A stretch of 64,000 bases of DNA, taken from NCBI RefSeq assembly GCF_024139115.2, contig NC_085140.1:464569401-464633400 (forward strand), read 5' to 3'. Both the position numbers and the translations under genes were made by a program. This document shows, in pieces, positions 21,703 to 33,199 of the stretch. The notes under the pieces were generated by a model that was not told the DNA's origin, searched no databases, and saw only the letters and a program-made list of their open reading frames with translations. Each line of letters opens with the position of its first letter. The first letter of the stretch is position 1. This DNA comes from Armigeres subalbatus (lineage: Eukaryota > Arthropoda > Insecta > Diptera > Culicidae).

Positions 21703-22355
21703 ATCAAAAGAAACATTCATAAATTACGCAACGTTTAGCTGGGAGGGGTTGTGAGATGTGTGACGATCCATATATTTTTTAGAGGATTCATACAAATAGT
21801 GTAAGATAGGGGGGGAGGGGTGATGAAATAGCCAAATTTTACGTTACGTGATTGGTGGACTTTCTTTAAGGAAAATGCCTTTGTATACGCCACGCGAAAC
21901 CTGATATATATTTTTACCTCTGTAGTTTTTTGTATATATAAAAAAACAATGGTTTTTCCGTATGAAAGTGCACATTTTTAGGACCCCCTCCCCCTTTAAG
22001 AGTTACGTAATCTTTAAACATTCCCTAATATATGCTCATTAAACATCAATTAAATGTTATTAACTCTTATTTATGTTAATATATACTTGAAGCACATGAT
22101 TGGATAAATGCGTACTCTTACCCCACCCGATGCGCACTTTTACCCCACCGGTGGGGTAAGAGTGCGTTTTTCACTTGTCTTGCAATAAGGGTTCTACTAA
22201 AACGAATCCCAATAATTTCAATATGTTTTCCACTGGGTAACATAAAGGAAGAGTATATGAATCATCGACACTGATTTGATATGCAGAAGCTTGCTTCATA
22301 AGGGCCACATGATCGATTGAAAACTAAGTGCGTACTCTTGCCCCACTCTACTCTA

Positions 22356-22930
22356 TGGATTCGCATTATGCGTGTTTTTTTTTTTTACAATACACTTTGT
22401 GTATGTTACCTGTATGGATTCGCATTATGCGTTTTTCACAATGTACTCTGTGTCTAGTCCTTGACGTTCGGGTTCGGCTACTCCTGTTCAATCTCAACGT
22501 GAGGTTCAATAAGAATGGGGTTATGAATATGTGTTTTACTTAGTTTTCAACAAATTGTCACCTATATGGATTCGCATTATGCGTTTTTCACAATGTACTT
22601 TGTGTATATTACCTATATGGATTCGCATTATGCGTTTTTCACAGTGTACTCTGTGTCTAGTCCTTGACGTTCGGCTTCGGCTACTCTTGTTCAATCTCAA
22701 CGTGAGGTGTCTCGTCTTTGACGTTCGGCTATGGCTACTCTTGTTCATCCTCAACGTGAGTGTGGGGTTATGAATATGTGTTTTACGTAGTTTTTCAACA
22801 AACTTCCACCTATATGGATTCGCATTATGCATTTTTTTTACAATGTACTTTGTGATTGTCACCTATATGGATTCGCATTATGCGTTTTTTACAGTGCACT
22901 CTGTGTTTCGTCTTTGACGTTCGTCTATTG
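22356..22930 (+). repeat. Tandem tail repeat of R, right part
   Basis: Continuation of the R tail array after the pogo-like insertion. It ends near TTTGACGTTCGTC at about 22925. Confidence 0.85.
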
Positions 22931-23173
22931 TTACATCCTCTGTGTTTTTGTGACCTCTCTTTAGTCCTTAGCTGAATGCGTGTGAGTCTACATAATTGGC
23001 TTCCCTATAAATGGTTCCATTCTCCTTTCCAACTTCACTTTCTCTTCCTGTCCCCTTTTCACTTCCTTTTCCGTCAGGTAAATGATGAGAAAGGCCAGTG
23101 AAGGCGATGGCACAAATCTCCCAAATTGAGGGGAACGTGCCTCCTGAGCCGACGTTCTGATACCTGATACCTG
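22931..23173. other. No recognised gene
   Basis: Single-copy sequence between the R array and the second 198-bp duplicate; it ends in a short TACCTGATACCTGATACCTGA triplication of GATACCT. Confidence 0.5.
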
Positions 23174-23371
23174 ATGATCGTGCCAAAATGTAATGGTTTA
23201 TATTTTGTATTTATGTTGCGAAAGCCACCCTAGCGCATGGTTACTCACTCTCGCTGTTTCCATATCAGCCGGTCACATCGTACCGTATATCACTACACGG
23301 ATAATCTCGGAAACTCATTAATGAGTAAAAAAAGTCCCCATTTTAAGTTGTGGTATGTAAATGTCAAAAAA
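23174..23371 (+). repeat. 198-bp direct duplication, right copy
   Basis: Matches 19165-19362 base for base as far as I can read. Here it continues into the complete TIR element, so this is the parental context and 19165 the truncated copy. Confidence 0.9.
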
Positions 23372-24293
23372 TGGGGGAATTTTTACAACTTAGAATGGGT
23401 GAAAAAATACTCTTTCCAACAATGAAAATTAGGCAAGAATATGAGTACGAAATACTCTTAAATGGGTGAAAAAATAGTTTGACGATTTGGCTACGAATAC
23501 GATAGTTATATTTTTAATTTTATCTGCCGCTGTTAAAGTTCAACTGGAGAAAGAACAAAAACAGGTAAAAAGCTAATCGTGGAGAACAGAAAATTATAAA
23601 AAGGGTGGAACTGGTAAGTGAGAATGCTGAATATTTTAGTTTTGTAATCTACATTACTGTGACATGTTTTTCAGCGTATAGAATGGAGAATATGGGAGTA
23701 TATAATCAGAAATAGCGGCCAAAGAATCATGCCACCACCGAACTATTTGATAATCTTTCTTTCTGGACTGGCCATTCCCTATCACAACGGAGTCGATGCT
23801 TCCTGAATATTTATATTTTACCTAAGTTTTTACACCTCAAACAAGTAGTCGTTGGAGTTTGCATTCCTTATCGTTTGTAGAATCTATGTTTGGAATTTTG
23901 CAACTAACCAATGAAAAAAGCAATGAATAAAAGAGTTAAATTTGAACTGTTTGTATTGATTATTTATTATTTCGAATGAGATTAATTTTCAAATTTAAAG
24001 GGACAATTTCATTCCCAAAAATGAGACTGGCGTTGAACCTAATCTGTAGATTAAAAAAACACTTTAATAAAGTTAAAAAAAAAAAAAAAAAAAAAACCAA
24101 AAATGAGAGTTTTTTACCCATTTTTGAGTTTCATTTCATTCCTAAAAATGGGTAAACATTCCACATTATTTGACATATATGGTGTATACTCATTAATGAG
24201 TAAAAGCAAGTTTACTCTTTAAATGAGTAGATCCACTTATTCCTTGAAATGGGTGAAATTATACCCATTAAAGAGTTTCCGAGGTTCTCCGTG
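23296..24293. mobile_element. TIR element with TA TSD (CACGGATAATCTCGG ends)
   Basis: The left TIR CACGGATAATCTCGGAAACT matches the reverse complement of the right end (CCGAGGTTCTCCGTG) with two mismatches in the first 20. TA flanks at 23294-23295 and 24294-24295. The motifs AATGGGTGAAAAAATA (about 23394, 23461) and ATTAATGAGTAAAA (both ends) are reiterated subterminally. No transposase ORF. It hosts a tail-only LINE insertion at 24027. Confidence 0.85.
24027..24096 (+). mobile_element. Tail-only LINE insertion (70 bp) with 12-bp TSD
   Basis: A 70-bp insert ending in ACTTTAATAAAGTTAAAA and a long A run is flanked by the direct repeat CCAAAAATGAGA (24015-24026 and 24097-24108). The sequence is the extreme 3' end seen at 42490-42547, 45366-45421 and 61021-61081. 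Confidence 0.9.
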
Positions 24294-24295
24294 TA

Positions 24296-25305
24296 GGTAG
24301 GTGCCGATCGCCTCACGATCGGCTCGATGTGCTTTACTACAGGTGTGGCCCAAACCCCAAAGTAGTATTTGTTCAACGAAAATTCGCTCTTTTGAGAGAG
24401 AAACTCTCAGCTGGGTTGCCGAAGATGGCCGAAGGCGACCGAATGTGACGTCACGTCTGGCATATTCAGTACAATTTTTATAACAGACGTGACGTTTCAC
24501 TCCGCCCGCCCACTGTGGATGGCGATGTTTACATTATTTTTTCGACTAATACAGACATAGAGGACTTTGGCCCACACCTTTACTGAAGCACATCGCGATC
24601 GGCTGTTGCTTTGCTCAACACCACCTCTACTGCGTAGAGGCAGCAGAACAGCAAACAGCTGATAGATAGTCAGAAATAAACCTCCGCCGCGTTCGGTACT
24701 TTCCATTAGAAATAAAACCTCTCGTACTTTGTTCCCAAAGTAGAGTGTTTTAATACGGCAATAAAGTGCAGTTTTTTTTTGTTGATCGCGTAAAACAAGT
24801 GTTTTCGTTAGTGAGCATATCACCGCGCTCGATAGTTGTTACCGGGTTGATAACGCGTTAATCGCTCTATGTGCGTGAACAGTATGCGTACATACAATTG
24901 TTGATTTTTTTCTCTTAAGTTCATTTATTTTAAAATAATCTCAAAATACGCCTATTAGATGATGATGATGATGATACTACCAGCTATTGTAGCAAGGCAC
25001 CTGCCGATAGCACTGGTCATATCTGACAAACGATTTGATCCTGTTTATATTATTGAATGCATTTCATCAAACTCCTGTATGAAGGGCCAAAAATGGGTGG
25101 GGTGGTTCCATAAGTAGAGACACTCATGCAAAATCCACGGGATGAGTAGAGAATCTCCTTCCAGAAGAAAGTTCGTACAATCAATAATACAATATTAAGG
25201 TGAAGGTGGGTTGAGTACCAAAACAAAGCTTTGAAAGTATTGGTACAATAAAAACTGTCATATACTGTAGTAGTATTGGTGTCGTATTTATAGAATAACA
25301 AATAA
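24296..25305. other. No recognised gene; possible LTR-like remainder
   Basis: Contains GATCGCCTCACGATC hairpins, two AATAAA signals (about 24700-24770) and a (GAT)n run at about 24957-24975. It may be the rest of the LTR that begins at 23175 and was split by the TIR element, but I could not find its far end. Confidence 0.35.
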
Positions 25306-25814
25306 TATTAGTAGGGTGGGTCAAAAAACGACCCAGCTCCACCACGCTCACTCGATTCCGTCCCATACTCCGAGTGTCCTCAAAAAACCGATTTGAACAA
25401 AAACTGGTTCAGCGCAAGCCGGTTTTTATGAAAACTAGTATGGGAAACTAAACCTTTTATTACACTGGCTACGGCGCCTCCCCTCCAAACACTGGCGAAA
25501 AGAGATCCCACATAGCTGAAAGCAACATTCCAGAGACTTCACTGAACGAAAATCGCACCGCAGGAAAGATCCATTGATTACGTAACGCAAATATAGCATT
25601 TTATACCCCACTCACCCTTATGTCATACTTTTTGTATGAAGCATCTGCGATAGTGTAGACTAGACTAGACTAGAAGTATCTGCCCCTGGTGCGATAGATA
25701 TTACAGACAAATTTTAGGTTTTTTGTTGAATTGCACGTTTCACTGATGCCTTCTGAGAAGGCTAATTATCATGCGATAGATTCGCTACCTCGATTAAAAT
25801 CGACTCCCAACTAT

Positions 25815-26272
25815 TACTTACTTACTTACGGATCCTGTACACCTCCGGTGGTGCAAAGGGCCGACTTGAAAGATCTCCATCCTGAGCGTTGCCCGGCTAT
25901 CGCTTTAACCTGTTGCCAGGTTAGATTTCGGTCGACTTCTTTTATTTCTTTATTGAGGCTTCGCCGCCATGAGCCTCTGGGTCTGCCTCTGCTGCGATGT
26001 CCCGCTGGGTTCCAGTCTAATGCTTGTTTACAGATTTCGTTTCCGCCCCTACGTAGAGTGTGGCCGACCCAGCCCCACTTCCGATCCCGAATTTCTGTTG
26101 CTATCGGCCTCTGGTGACAACGACGATGGAGCTCATTGTTTGAGATCCAGTTGTGAGGCCACCAGGCCCGAATTATATACCGCAGGCATCTGTTAATGAA
26201 CACCTGCAGCCGTTGAGTGTTCTCCACTGATACACACCATGTTTCGCTAGCGTATAACAGCACAGATTTCAC
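25815..26272 (-). pseudogene. RTE-clade LINE ORF, C-terminal region and TAAG-repeat tail
   Basis: The 148-aa frame (26272-25826) is the typical mosquito RTE/JAM1 C-terminus: YASETWCVSVENTQRLQVFI, ELHRRCHQRPI and GHRSRGRPRGSWRRSL. The element ends in short TAAG repeats (25814-25829 on the plus strand as TTACTTACTTAC) rather than poly-A, as RTE elements do. A stop or frameshift near 26275-26325 separates it from RT. Confidence 0.9.
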
Positions 26273-26323
26273 GTTAGAGTTGAAAATTCGTATTTTGGTG
26301 CGTTCACTTATCTGCCTGTTTTT

Positions 26324-27109
26324 CTAGATATTTCTTAAACTCGCAAAGGCAGCCCTTGCTTTCTTGATCCGTGCGCCTATGTCGATCTTGGTACCGCCGT
26401 CCGACGCCATTTGGCTACCAAGATATTGGAAGCTTTCAATATTCTCCACTGGTTGCCCGGCTACTGTGAAACTGGAAGGAGTCGCCGTGTTTACATCCAA
26501 TGATTTGGTTTTGTTGACGTTGATGACTAAACCTGCCGAAGAGGAGCGCTCGGCAAGGTCGTTGAGCTTACTCTGCATATCAGAGCGCCGTTGCGCGAGG
26601 AGTGCAACGTCATCAACCAATTCGAAGTCGTTTAGATGCTCCATGGTTATAGGCTGCCATAACAGCCCGCGGTTTGGTTCACGGTCAATCGCACCTACCA
26701 GAATCTCATCGATTACGATGAGGAACAGTAACGGTGATAGGATACATCCTTGCCTCACACCAGCTACGACCCGGATAGGGTCGGACAGGACCCCATTGTG
26801 CAGCACTCTACACGAAAAGGCCTCGTACTGTGCTTCGATGAGGCCGATGATTTTCTCAGGAACTCCCTTGCGTCTATTCTCGTGATTGAGACGGTCGAAA
26901 GCTTTTTCGTAGTCAATGAATACCAAGTAAAGGGACTCTTGGAATTCGTTGACCTGCTCCAGAATGATGCGGAGCGTGACAATATGGTCCACACAGGATC
27001 TTCCGGCACGGAATCCGGCTTGCTGCCGCCGGAGAGTCGCATCGATCTTCTCCTGAATCCGGGCTAGGATAATTTTGCACAGAACTTTGAGAACGGTACA
27101 CAGCAACAT
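26324..27109 (-). pseudogene. RTE-clade LINE reverse transcriptase
   Basis: 261 aa with QQAGFRAGRSCVDHI, FIDYEKAFDRLNHE (catalytic Asp), AGVRQGCILSPLLF, and ELVDDVALLA, where both catalytic Asp of the xxDD box remain although the usual FADD/LADD is LVDD. SKQMASDGGTKIDI-type and KTKSLDVNT motifs follow. It is frameshifted from the N-terminal RT part near 27110. Confidence 0.92.
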
Positions 27110-27135
27110 AATGCCTCGCCAGTTATCGCATACAG

Positions 27136-27520
27136 TCAGGTCACCCTTTTGGGCACCTTTACTAAGATACCTTGCATCCAGTCGACCGGGAAAGTTGCGG
27201 TGTCCCAGATATTATGAAATAAACGATGCAGTAGTTGAGCGGATGTCATGGGGTCAGCTTTGAGCATCTCGGCTGATATGCGGTCGACCCCTGGGGCTTT
27301 ATTCGATTTCATGCTTTGGATGGCTGTTTGAATCTCTAGCAGTGATGGAGCTTCGGTATTGACGCGTGTTATACGTCGGATCCTAGGCAGATCATGCCGA
27401 GGTGGTGATGGCCTGGCTGGCACTTGAAGAAGTTGTTCGAAGTGCTCCCAACTATTGGAACGACCATTTAATATGGATTGTCTATGGAGTTGAAGCTCTT
27501 GAATATTTCATCCAGTCATA
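27136..27520 (-). pseudogene. RTE-clade LINE, N-terminal RT region, 5'-truncated
   Basis: 27423-27136 encodes ITRVNTEAPSLLEIQTAIQS and NKAPGVDRISAEMLKAD (RT motif 0/1), continuing upstream to about 27480 with WEHFEQLLQ. No endonuclease is present on this strand. The point where it starts corresponds closely to the point where the plus-strand RTE piece stops (30075). Confidence 0.85.
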
Positions 27521-27734
27521 TGGTCTCCCCCCTCGCTAGCGCCCAATGACGGAGTGCCAGAATCAGAATAATGTTAAATTCAACCTCGGCATATCAACTT
27601 TCATACAAACCTGAAACGACTTGTGCACGGTAAGCCTCTATTCAAACCAGCCCAAACCATTGGATGACACCCAATTTATAAATCATAATCGACTGAGCGT
27701 GGCAGAGCAACATTATTTTTTGAACCACCCTACT

Positions 27735-28280
27735 TATTAGTTTGCTGCTGCCGGTGCCGGTTCACCGCGGTGTTTACATTCGCTCCGCGATCAGTTTTTA
27801 ATCGTTTTTTTCGGGCAAAAATAGCAGTTTATATTAAGTTTTCGGTGTAAACAAGTGACTGATTTCGAAAAGTGATGTTTAATTTGCATTCGATCAACAT
27901 TTCGGGCAGCTCATGTGCAGAGAAGTGAGTAAAAATTTGATTTTTTGCGTGCCCTTTGAGAAGAAGTGAAGTGCAGTGATAAACCCACCAAATCGCGAAC
28001 CGCTTTTAAATTGGCACGAAACTGCTGATTTAGGATAATATTCAAGCCGAAATACAAAGGACTCTTTGGATAAACATGTCCATTATCATAGGAAGTGAAT
28101 AAATATGCTGTGAACAGGTTAGTAATTTCAATATTAGACTTTTATTCGATGCTGTTCGATGCATCCGAATGTTGGTGGGAGAGGAGTGCGGGAGGTGTGG
28201 GGTTGACCCGTGGAAGGTCCGGTGCCATATTGACTGCCATCGTGGTACTCTTCCAACTATGTCCTTAAGCCCTCGTTTCC
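27735..28280. other. No recognised gene
   Basis: Spacer between the TIR element and the RTE 5' UTR. It contains several weak intron-like or promoter-like motifs I cannot support. No ORF above 60 aa with a motif. Confidence 0.4.
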
Positions 28281-28676
28281 CAGATTGACCCAATAGATGG
28301 GGAGAAGAGCCCGCCCTTTATCCACGAGATGTTAACAATAGGAAGTTGGCGGTTCCACTCTTCCTATCCAAATCGCTTCAATCGGGTGCTCTGATGGTTT
28401 TTTTATGGTTTATAATCATATAGTCGCGGGCAGCAGGGACTATGTCCAAGGGCTTGACGATCCCTCCCCAGGCCATCTGCGAGTTGTGGCGCCTGCCTAG
28501 GATGTGGTGGGGTTTGACAGTGGGCCCTGTTAAACCTCTATAAAAAGCTGCATGTATCCGCAAGTAGGCTCCGCCAAAGCGACCGTGTGCCGCTCAAAGC
28601 GCACAAGCCCAAGTCCTGGTGTTAGGTGGGACGCTAAACAGCCCTGACACGACGGCCCTCCGACGAGATAGGAGGT

Positions 28677-29645
28677 TTGCGCAGGCCCAATAAGCCGCCT
28701 TTAAAAACAACTATTACGAACGACATAGAAGATAATACGACTCGATACAATCGGCAACGACCTAGGCGACGAATAAAGGATCTCGATTGGAAGCTTGGAA
28801 CATGGAACTGCAAGTCGCTAGGCTTCGCAGGTTGCGATAGGATAATCTACGATGAATTACATCCCCGCAACTTCGATGTCGTAGCGGTGCAGGAAATCTG
28901 CTGGACAGGACAGAAAGTGTGGAAAAGCGGGCATCGAGCGGCTACCTTCTACCAAAGCTGTGGCACCACCAACGAGCTGGGAACCGACTTCATAGTGCTG
29001 GGAAAGATGCGCCAACACGTGATTGGGTGGCAGCCAATCAACGCAAGGATGTGCAAGCTGAGGATAAAAGGCCGTTTCTTCAACTATAGCATCATCAACG
29101 TGCACTGCCCACACGAAGGGAGATCCGACGACGAGAAAGAAGCATTCTATGCGCAGCTTGAGCAGACATACGATGGATGCCCACTGCGGGACGTCAAAAT
29201 CGTCATCGGTGACATGAACGCTCAGGTAGGAAGGAAGGAAATGTATAGACCGGTCATCGGACCGGATAGTCTGCATACCGTATCGAACGACAACGGCCAA
29301 CGATGCATAAACTTTGCAGCCTTCCGCGGAATGGTAGTCCGAAGCACTTTCTTCCCCCGTAAGAATATCCACAAGGCCACATGGAAATCACCTAATCAAG
29401 TAACGGAAAACCAAATCGACCACGTTCTAATCGACGGTAAATTCTTCACCGACATCACGAACGTACGCACTTACCGCAGTGCGAATATTGAATCCGACCA
29501 CTACCTCGTCGTCGCAGTATGTCTGCGCTCAAAACTCTCGACGGTGATCAACACGCGTCGGAGTCGTCCGACTAGCCCAAGACTACGCGCAGCAGCTGGA
29601 AGTGGCACTCCCAACGGAAGTGCAGCTAGGCGCAGCATCTCTTGA
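28677..29645 (+). pseudogene. RTE-clade LINE AP endonuclease
   Basis: 322-aa frame: LGTWNCKSL (catalytic Asn), VVAVQEICWTG (catalytic Glu), NVHCPHEG, VIGDMNAQVGRKE (Asp/Asn pair), QIDHVLIDGK and NIESDHYLVVAV (terminal Asp-His). All the signature residues of an AP-type endonuclease are visible. It would nick target DNA. A frameshift near 29570-29600 separates it from the following linker frame. Confidence 0.92.
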
Positions 29646-30075
29646 AGATGGCTGGAGAGATATTCGATCCGCCATTGGAAGCACCGCAACCGCTGCACTA
29701 GGCACGGTGGCTCCGGATCAGAGAAACGACTGGTATGACGGCGAATGTGAGCAGTTAGTTGAGGAGAAGAATGCAGCATGGGCGAGATTGCTGCAACACC
29801 GCACGAGGGCGAACGAGGCACGATACAAACGGGCGCGGAACAGACAAAACTCGATTTTCCGGAGGAAAAAGCGCCAGCAGGAAGATCGAGACCGTGAAGA
29901 GACGGAGGAACTGTACCGCGCTAATAACGCACGAAAGTTCTATGAGAAGTTGAACCGTTCACGTCAGGGCCACGTGCCACAGCCCGATATGTGTAAGGAC
30001 ATAAACGGGAACCTTCTTACGAACGAGCGTGAGGTGATCCAAAGTTGGCGACAGCACTACGAAGAGCACCTGTGA
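29602..30075 (+). pseudogene. RTE-clade LINE linker region
   Basis: 157 aa, Arg/Glu-rich: LEDGWRDIRSAI, RNDWYDGECEQLVEEKNAAW, IFRRKKRQQEDRDREETEEL and REVIQSWRQHYEEHL, then a stop. This is the region between endonuclease and RT in RTE elements. RT itself is absent on this strand. Confidence 0.88.
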
Positions 30076-30129
30076 ACTAATTATTTTCCAACAATTAAAT
30101 GAACATTTCATCGCCTACAAGAACACTTC

Positions 30130-30154
30130 TTAAGTGTTTTATATTTGATTATTG
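30130..30154 (+). repeat. 25-bp direct repeat, left
   Basis: 25 bases beginning TTAAGTGTTTTATATTTG are identical at 32272-32296. It could be a target-site duplication around a 2.1-kb insertion, or a recombination scar. Confidence 0.85.
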
Positions 30155-32271
30155 CGTTGCGTTGCGTTGTAACGGAGTATTTCGTAGATTGCATACTGAT
30201 AGTTGTCATGTATATTCTTTACCTTTCTTACCCCAATTGCTTATGGATTTCCATTTGGGATTCAATGGAAATCCAATTGGGGGTCCAAAATGATAAAACA
30301 TGAAAGCTATCATTGCCGGCCACGCCCATCTTCTCCGTTACTAGGAAAGGGAAGGAAATGATGATATGACATCTACTTAACGAGAGGCCAGCGACTCACC
30401 GACGCCCTCATAGATGTCAAGGAATTGGATGGTGGGTAGGGTATGTGGTTTAGGAGTATCATTATAAGCAAATGATAGAAAATTTGTGGAAATACGTTGG
30501 GAGTGACTTTGCTAAGAAATTTATGTCACTCCATTATCCTTGCCGATGATTTTCCTCGGATGGGGCGAAGGTATTAGCCTTGCCCTGGCTAATAGCCTAG
30601 GTTTAAGCGCCTTTGCTCGCTCTCTGAAACGAAAAAAGAGCAAAAAGAAATTTAATTTCCCTTCCCCCCTGATATGATAATGATTTTGATCAACAAATGA
30701 ATTCTAAGTGGATGAATAAATGATCAAACGGCTGCAAACAAGCCTCTATTGTCGTAGCATTTCGAACAGGAAGTACCAGTAATATCCAAAAAGACAGCTG
30801 TGGGGTTCGTGGCTGTAGAAGTTCCAATAGATGTTAGTGTCATTGCTGCTACTGTTGCTGCCGCATGCAAATGGATCCACCTTAGCCAAAATCCCAATGC
30901 GTTTTTATAGAGTAAATTTTTGGTGGAAATGGGCCATCCTGAATAATATGCTCTACAAGTAAATGAAGATTCAAGATTATCAGTCATTGTAAGATATTTT
31001 CTGAACGACAACTTTCAAAGCTTTGTCGTGCTGTTTAGATGCTAAAAGTACGCCATAATGCCTCGTACATTATGAAATCAATTGAGTATAGGAACAGTAG
31101 TGTATAATTTTAATTGGGAACAAGTATTGCCTTCACATCTAGATGAAGACTTTTGTTTTGGTAAAAATGGTTATATGGGTTCTGATGCATTCTTTTTCAA
31201 GAAGGTTAACAAATTTTAAACAATAATGCTAACCGAATCGTAAAATTTTCTCATTCCGGTGTTTCACAGTCAAAAATTGATAAATCACGCGGGTATCGCA
31301 CATACTCTCGTGCAGACAATATGTATATCTGGAAAATGTTATTGTTCTTGATATACACTCTATTTTTAGGAGTATTCCTAGAAATCGGGAGAATTGAACC
31401 CTCTTTATGAAATTTGGTTTGTAATTAATAGTTAGAAGCACTCTAATTTCTCGACTTGCTGTTCATATTTATGAAAGAAATGTGTTATGAAATTCGGGAA
31501 AAACATGCAATCTATGAATTTAGGGAAACTTTTCCTCCTTCCTATGACATCTACTCAATACATATTGTTCGAGCCAATACTTCATTAAATTTTTCAAATC
31601 TACTTAAAATTACACATCTGAGATCAAATTTATTTATTTGTTATATTTTTTCGCCTAGTTTTTATATTGCTGACTAATGCGTGTCTCAATATTAAATTGA
31701 CGACTTATTTAAAATCAGAATGTCCTGAAATTGTGAAGGAATGTATTTTTATCACAATAGCTCATGTTGTATATGTTTGTCTTTGAGCTACACAAAATAG
31801 TAGAATTGGCTGAAGTAAAAATTATTCAAATTTTGCGTGGCTACTAAAATAATCTCTAGGGGGTCCAAACACCCATACCGGCCAGTTAAGTTAGTAGTGT
31901 TAGTACAGTTGGCAATCCGAAAAAAGGCACTACATAGTGATCACTTGTCTGGAGGGACTCTACTGAAATATGCTAGAACAAAATTTCTTCCGATTGCGGA
32001 AAAACAGGGGAAAAGTTTCTCTCCTTCCCGGAAAAAGAATATAGATTTACTAAATAACAAAATTAAAGCGATTTCTTGTTCTTTCGTAATTTCTAATTCT
32101 GAATTTCTATAGTTTTAAATTTTTGAAATTTTGCGGAAACAGTTAATACCCACCACACTGTGTATGAGATTCAAGATATAATTTAAGGGTTTGCGATTCT
32201 TTGAAAAAATCTTTTGTTCAGTTAACATACAAAAACAGCTGTAGGTAACGAAGAGGTTGAATATGTGAATA
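30155..32271. other. 2.1-kb segment between 25-bp direct repeats; no recognised gene
   Basis: Starts with a (GCGTT)n run. It has AT-rich sequence, a GC-richer patch near 30290-30420 and no ORF with a motif. It includes a relic of the 10707 MITE family (31810-32000). No poly-A, TIR or LTR signature at its ends. Confidence 0.5.
31810..32000 (+). repeat. Diverged relic of the 10707-11620 MITE interior
   Basis: The segment around TTGCGTGGC, ...CACTTGTCTGGAG... and ATGCTAGAACAAAATTTC parallels 11390-11550 (TTGCGTGGC, CATTTGTCTAGAG, ACGCTAGAACAAAACTAC) in order and spacing. Similarity is moderate and the TIRs are not recognisable, so it is an old copy. Confidence 0.7.
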
Positions 32272-32296
32272 TTAAGTGTTTTATATTTGATTATTG
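32272..32296 (+). repeat. 25-bp direct repeat, right
   Basis: Identical to 30130-30154. Confidence 0.85.
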
Positions 32297-33159
32297 ATCA
32301 AAAAGATATTAGAAAATTTATTTGTGTTAGTAATACTGTTAGCTGATAGCACAGATATCTCCATCAATCCTTTTACTAATTTTAACATAAAGTGTCCATA
32401 CGTCTCGGATTATGCAGAACAGTCCTGGATTCAGCCTGCTTGATCCGAATTGCCCGGAAAATGTCCCGCATTACCACATGATGAATCTGTAAATTCTGGA
32501 TAAGCTATGGCATTCGTAAGAAATTGGATTTAAAAAAAATGTCCAGATCCGAAAAACCAGCCGAAAAAAGAAATCTGGGACACTCTAGAGGGTCTACTGA
32601 ACTTGGAGAATGGAGGTTTAAATATTTTTGAGAATCTAGCCCATTTCCGTATTTAACGACCCCTCGGTCGACGCGGCTCACTACATGGAGAAATGAGTAG
32701 TGGTCAGCTGTGGCCGAGGCTGTGGCCGCACATAGAAGGAGACAATAGGCAATAACTGTGAGAGACACCCTATTACAACGCCGCATTGATGATGGTGATG
32801 ATGACTGTAACCACACTCACACAGGTGAACTATGTTACGCATGCGCAAGTATCTTTTACTGCAGAGCTAGACATGTGTGAGTGAACATTACCGCGGAGCG
32901 AGGCTTTATAATACATCCGACCGTTGGCACGGGGCTTGTCTGCATCCAGTGCTCGTCGAGGTAGGTTGTGGCTCCCGGTGCAGCCGGTTGGGTGATTCCG
33001 CTTGTGAACCGCGTTTGCGGAGTTGCACAATGGCGATCCTGCCAGGTATAATATCATCGATGATATTATATAAAAAAAAGCAAGTCCTGAGGTGTGTAAG
33101 CGAGAATCACTCAACTGGCAATTGGATGACATACCGCGTGTTTTTCGTTAACTACTAGC
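32297..33159. other. No recognised gene; weak MITE-like hairpin at 32390-32590
   Basis: AAGTGTCC at about 32391 and GGGACACTCT at about 32577 are short inverted ends around ~200 bp. The TIR is only 8-9 bp, so this is a weak call. The perfect ATATCATCGATGATAT palindrome lies at about 33047-33068. No coding sequence. Confidence 0.35.
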
Positions 33160-33199
33160 TTGTGCGAAGCAAGTTGGAAGGAATCGTGCGTGTTGGTAC

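Larger units (their letters stand above)
20701..22353. mobile_element. Pogo-like (Tc1/mariner) non-autonomous element, TA TSD
   Basis: The ends GAGTAGAGTGGGGCAAGAGT and its reverse complement are TIRs. TA is duplicated (20699-20700, 22354-22355) inside the otherwise regular word CACCTATATGGATTCG, so the target site is unambiguous. The motif GGGGTAAGAGTACGC/GGGGCAAGAGTACGC recurs at both ends and inside, including a palindromic pair near 22110-22165, perhaps transposase sites. A transposase scrap is embedded twice. Confidence 0.9.
19369..22930 (+). mobile_element. Repeat R, copy 2, with nested insertions
   Basis: The same 5' start, foldable 5' end and leader as copy 1 (1-651), followed by a long array of the tail repeat. 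It is interrupted by a foldback MITE (19768-20093) and a pogo-like element (20701-22353). The leader resembles the leader of the LINE at 59260-60850, so R may be a non-autonomous LINE derivative with a tandem-repeat tail. I could not find an ORF2. Confidence 0.7.
25310..27734. mobile_element. TIR element with AGTAGGGTGG ends, hosting RTE fragment
   Basis: The left end AGTAGGGTGGGTCAAAAAA and the right end (reverse complement AGTAGGGTGGTTCAAAAAA) are inverted repeats. TATT occurs immediately outside both (25306-25309, 27735-27738) and may be a 4-bp TSD. The outer parts (25310-25815, 27520-27734) are non-coding; the middle is an RTE LINE piece. Confidence 0.6.
28281..30075 (+). mobile_element. 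RTE-clade LINE, 5' half, 3'-truncated
   Basis: The 5' UTR (about 28281-28676) contains the block CTCCGACGAGATAGGAGG and GCGCAGGCCCAATAAGCCGCC, which precedes the ORF in mosquito RTEs. The ORF then runs to about 30075, where the element stops inside the linker before RT. It ends at CACCTG followed by unrelated AT-rich DNA. Confidence 0.8.
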
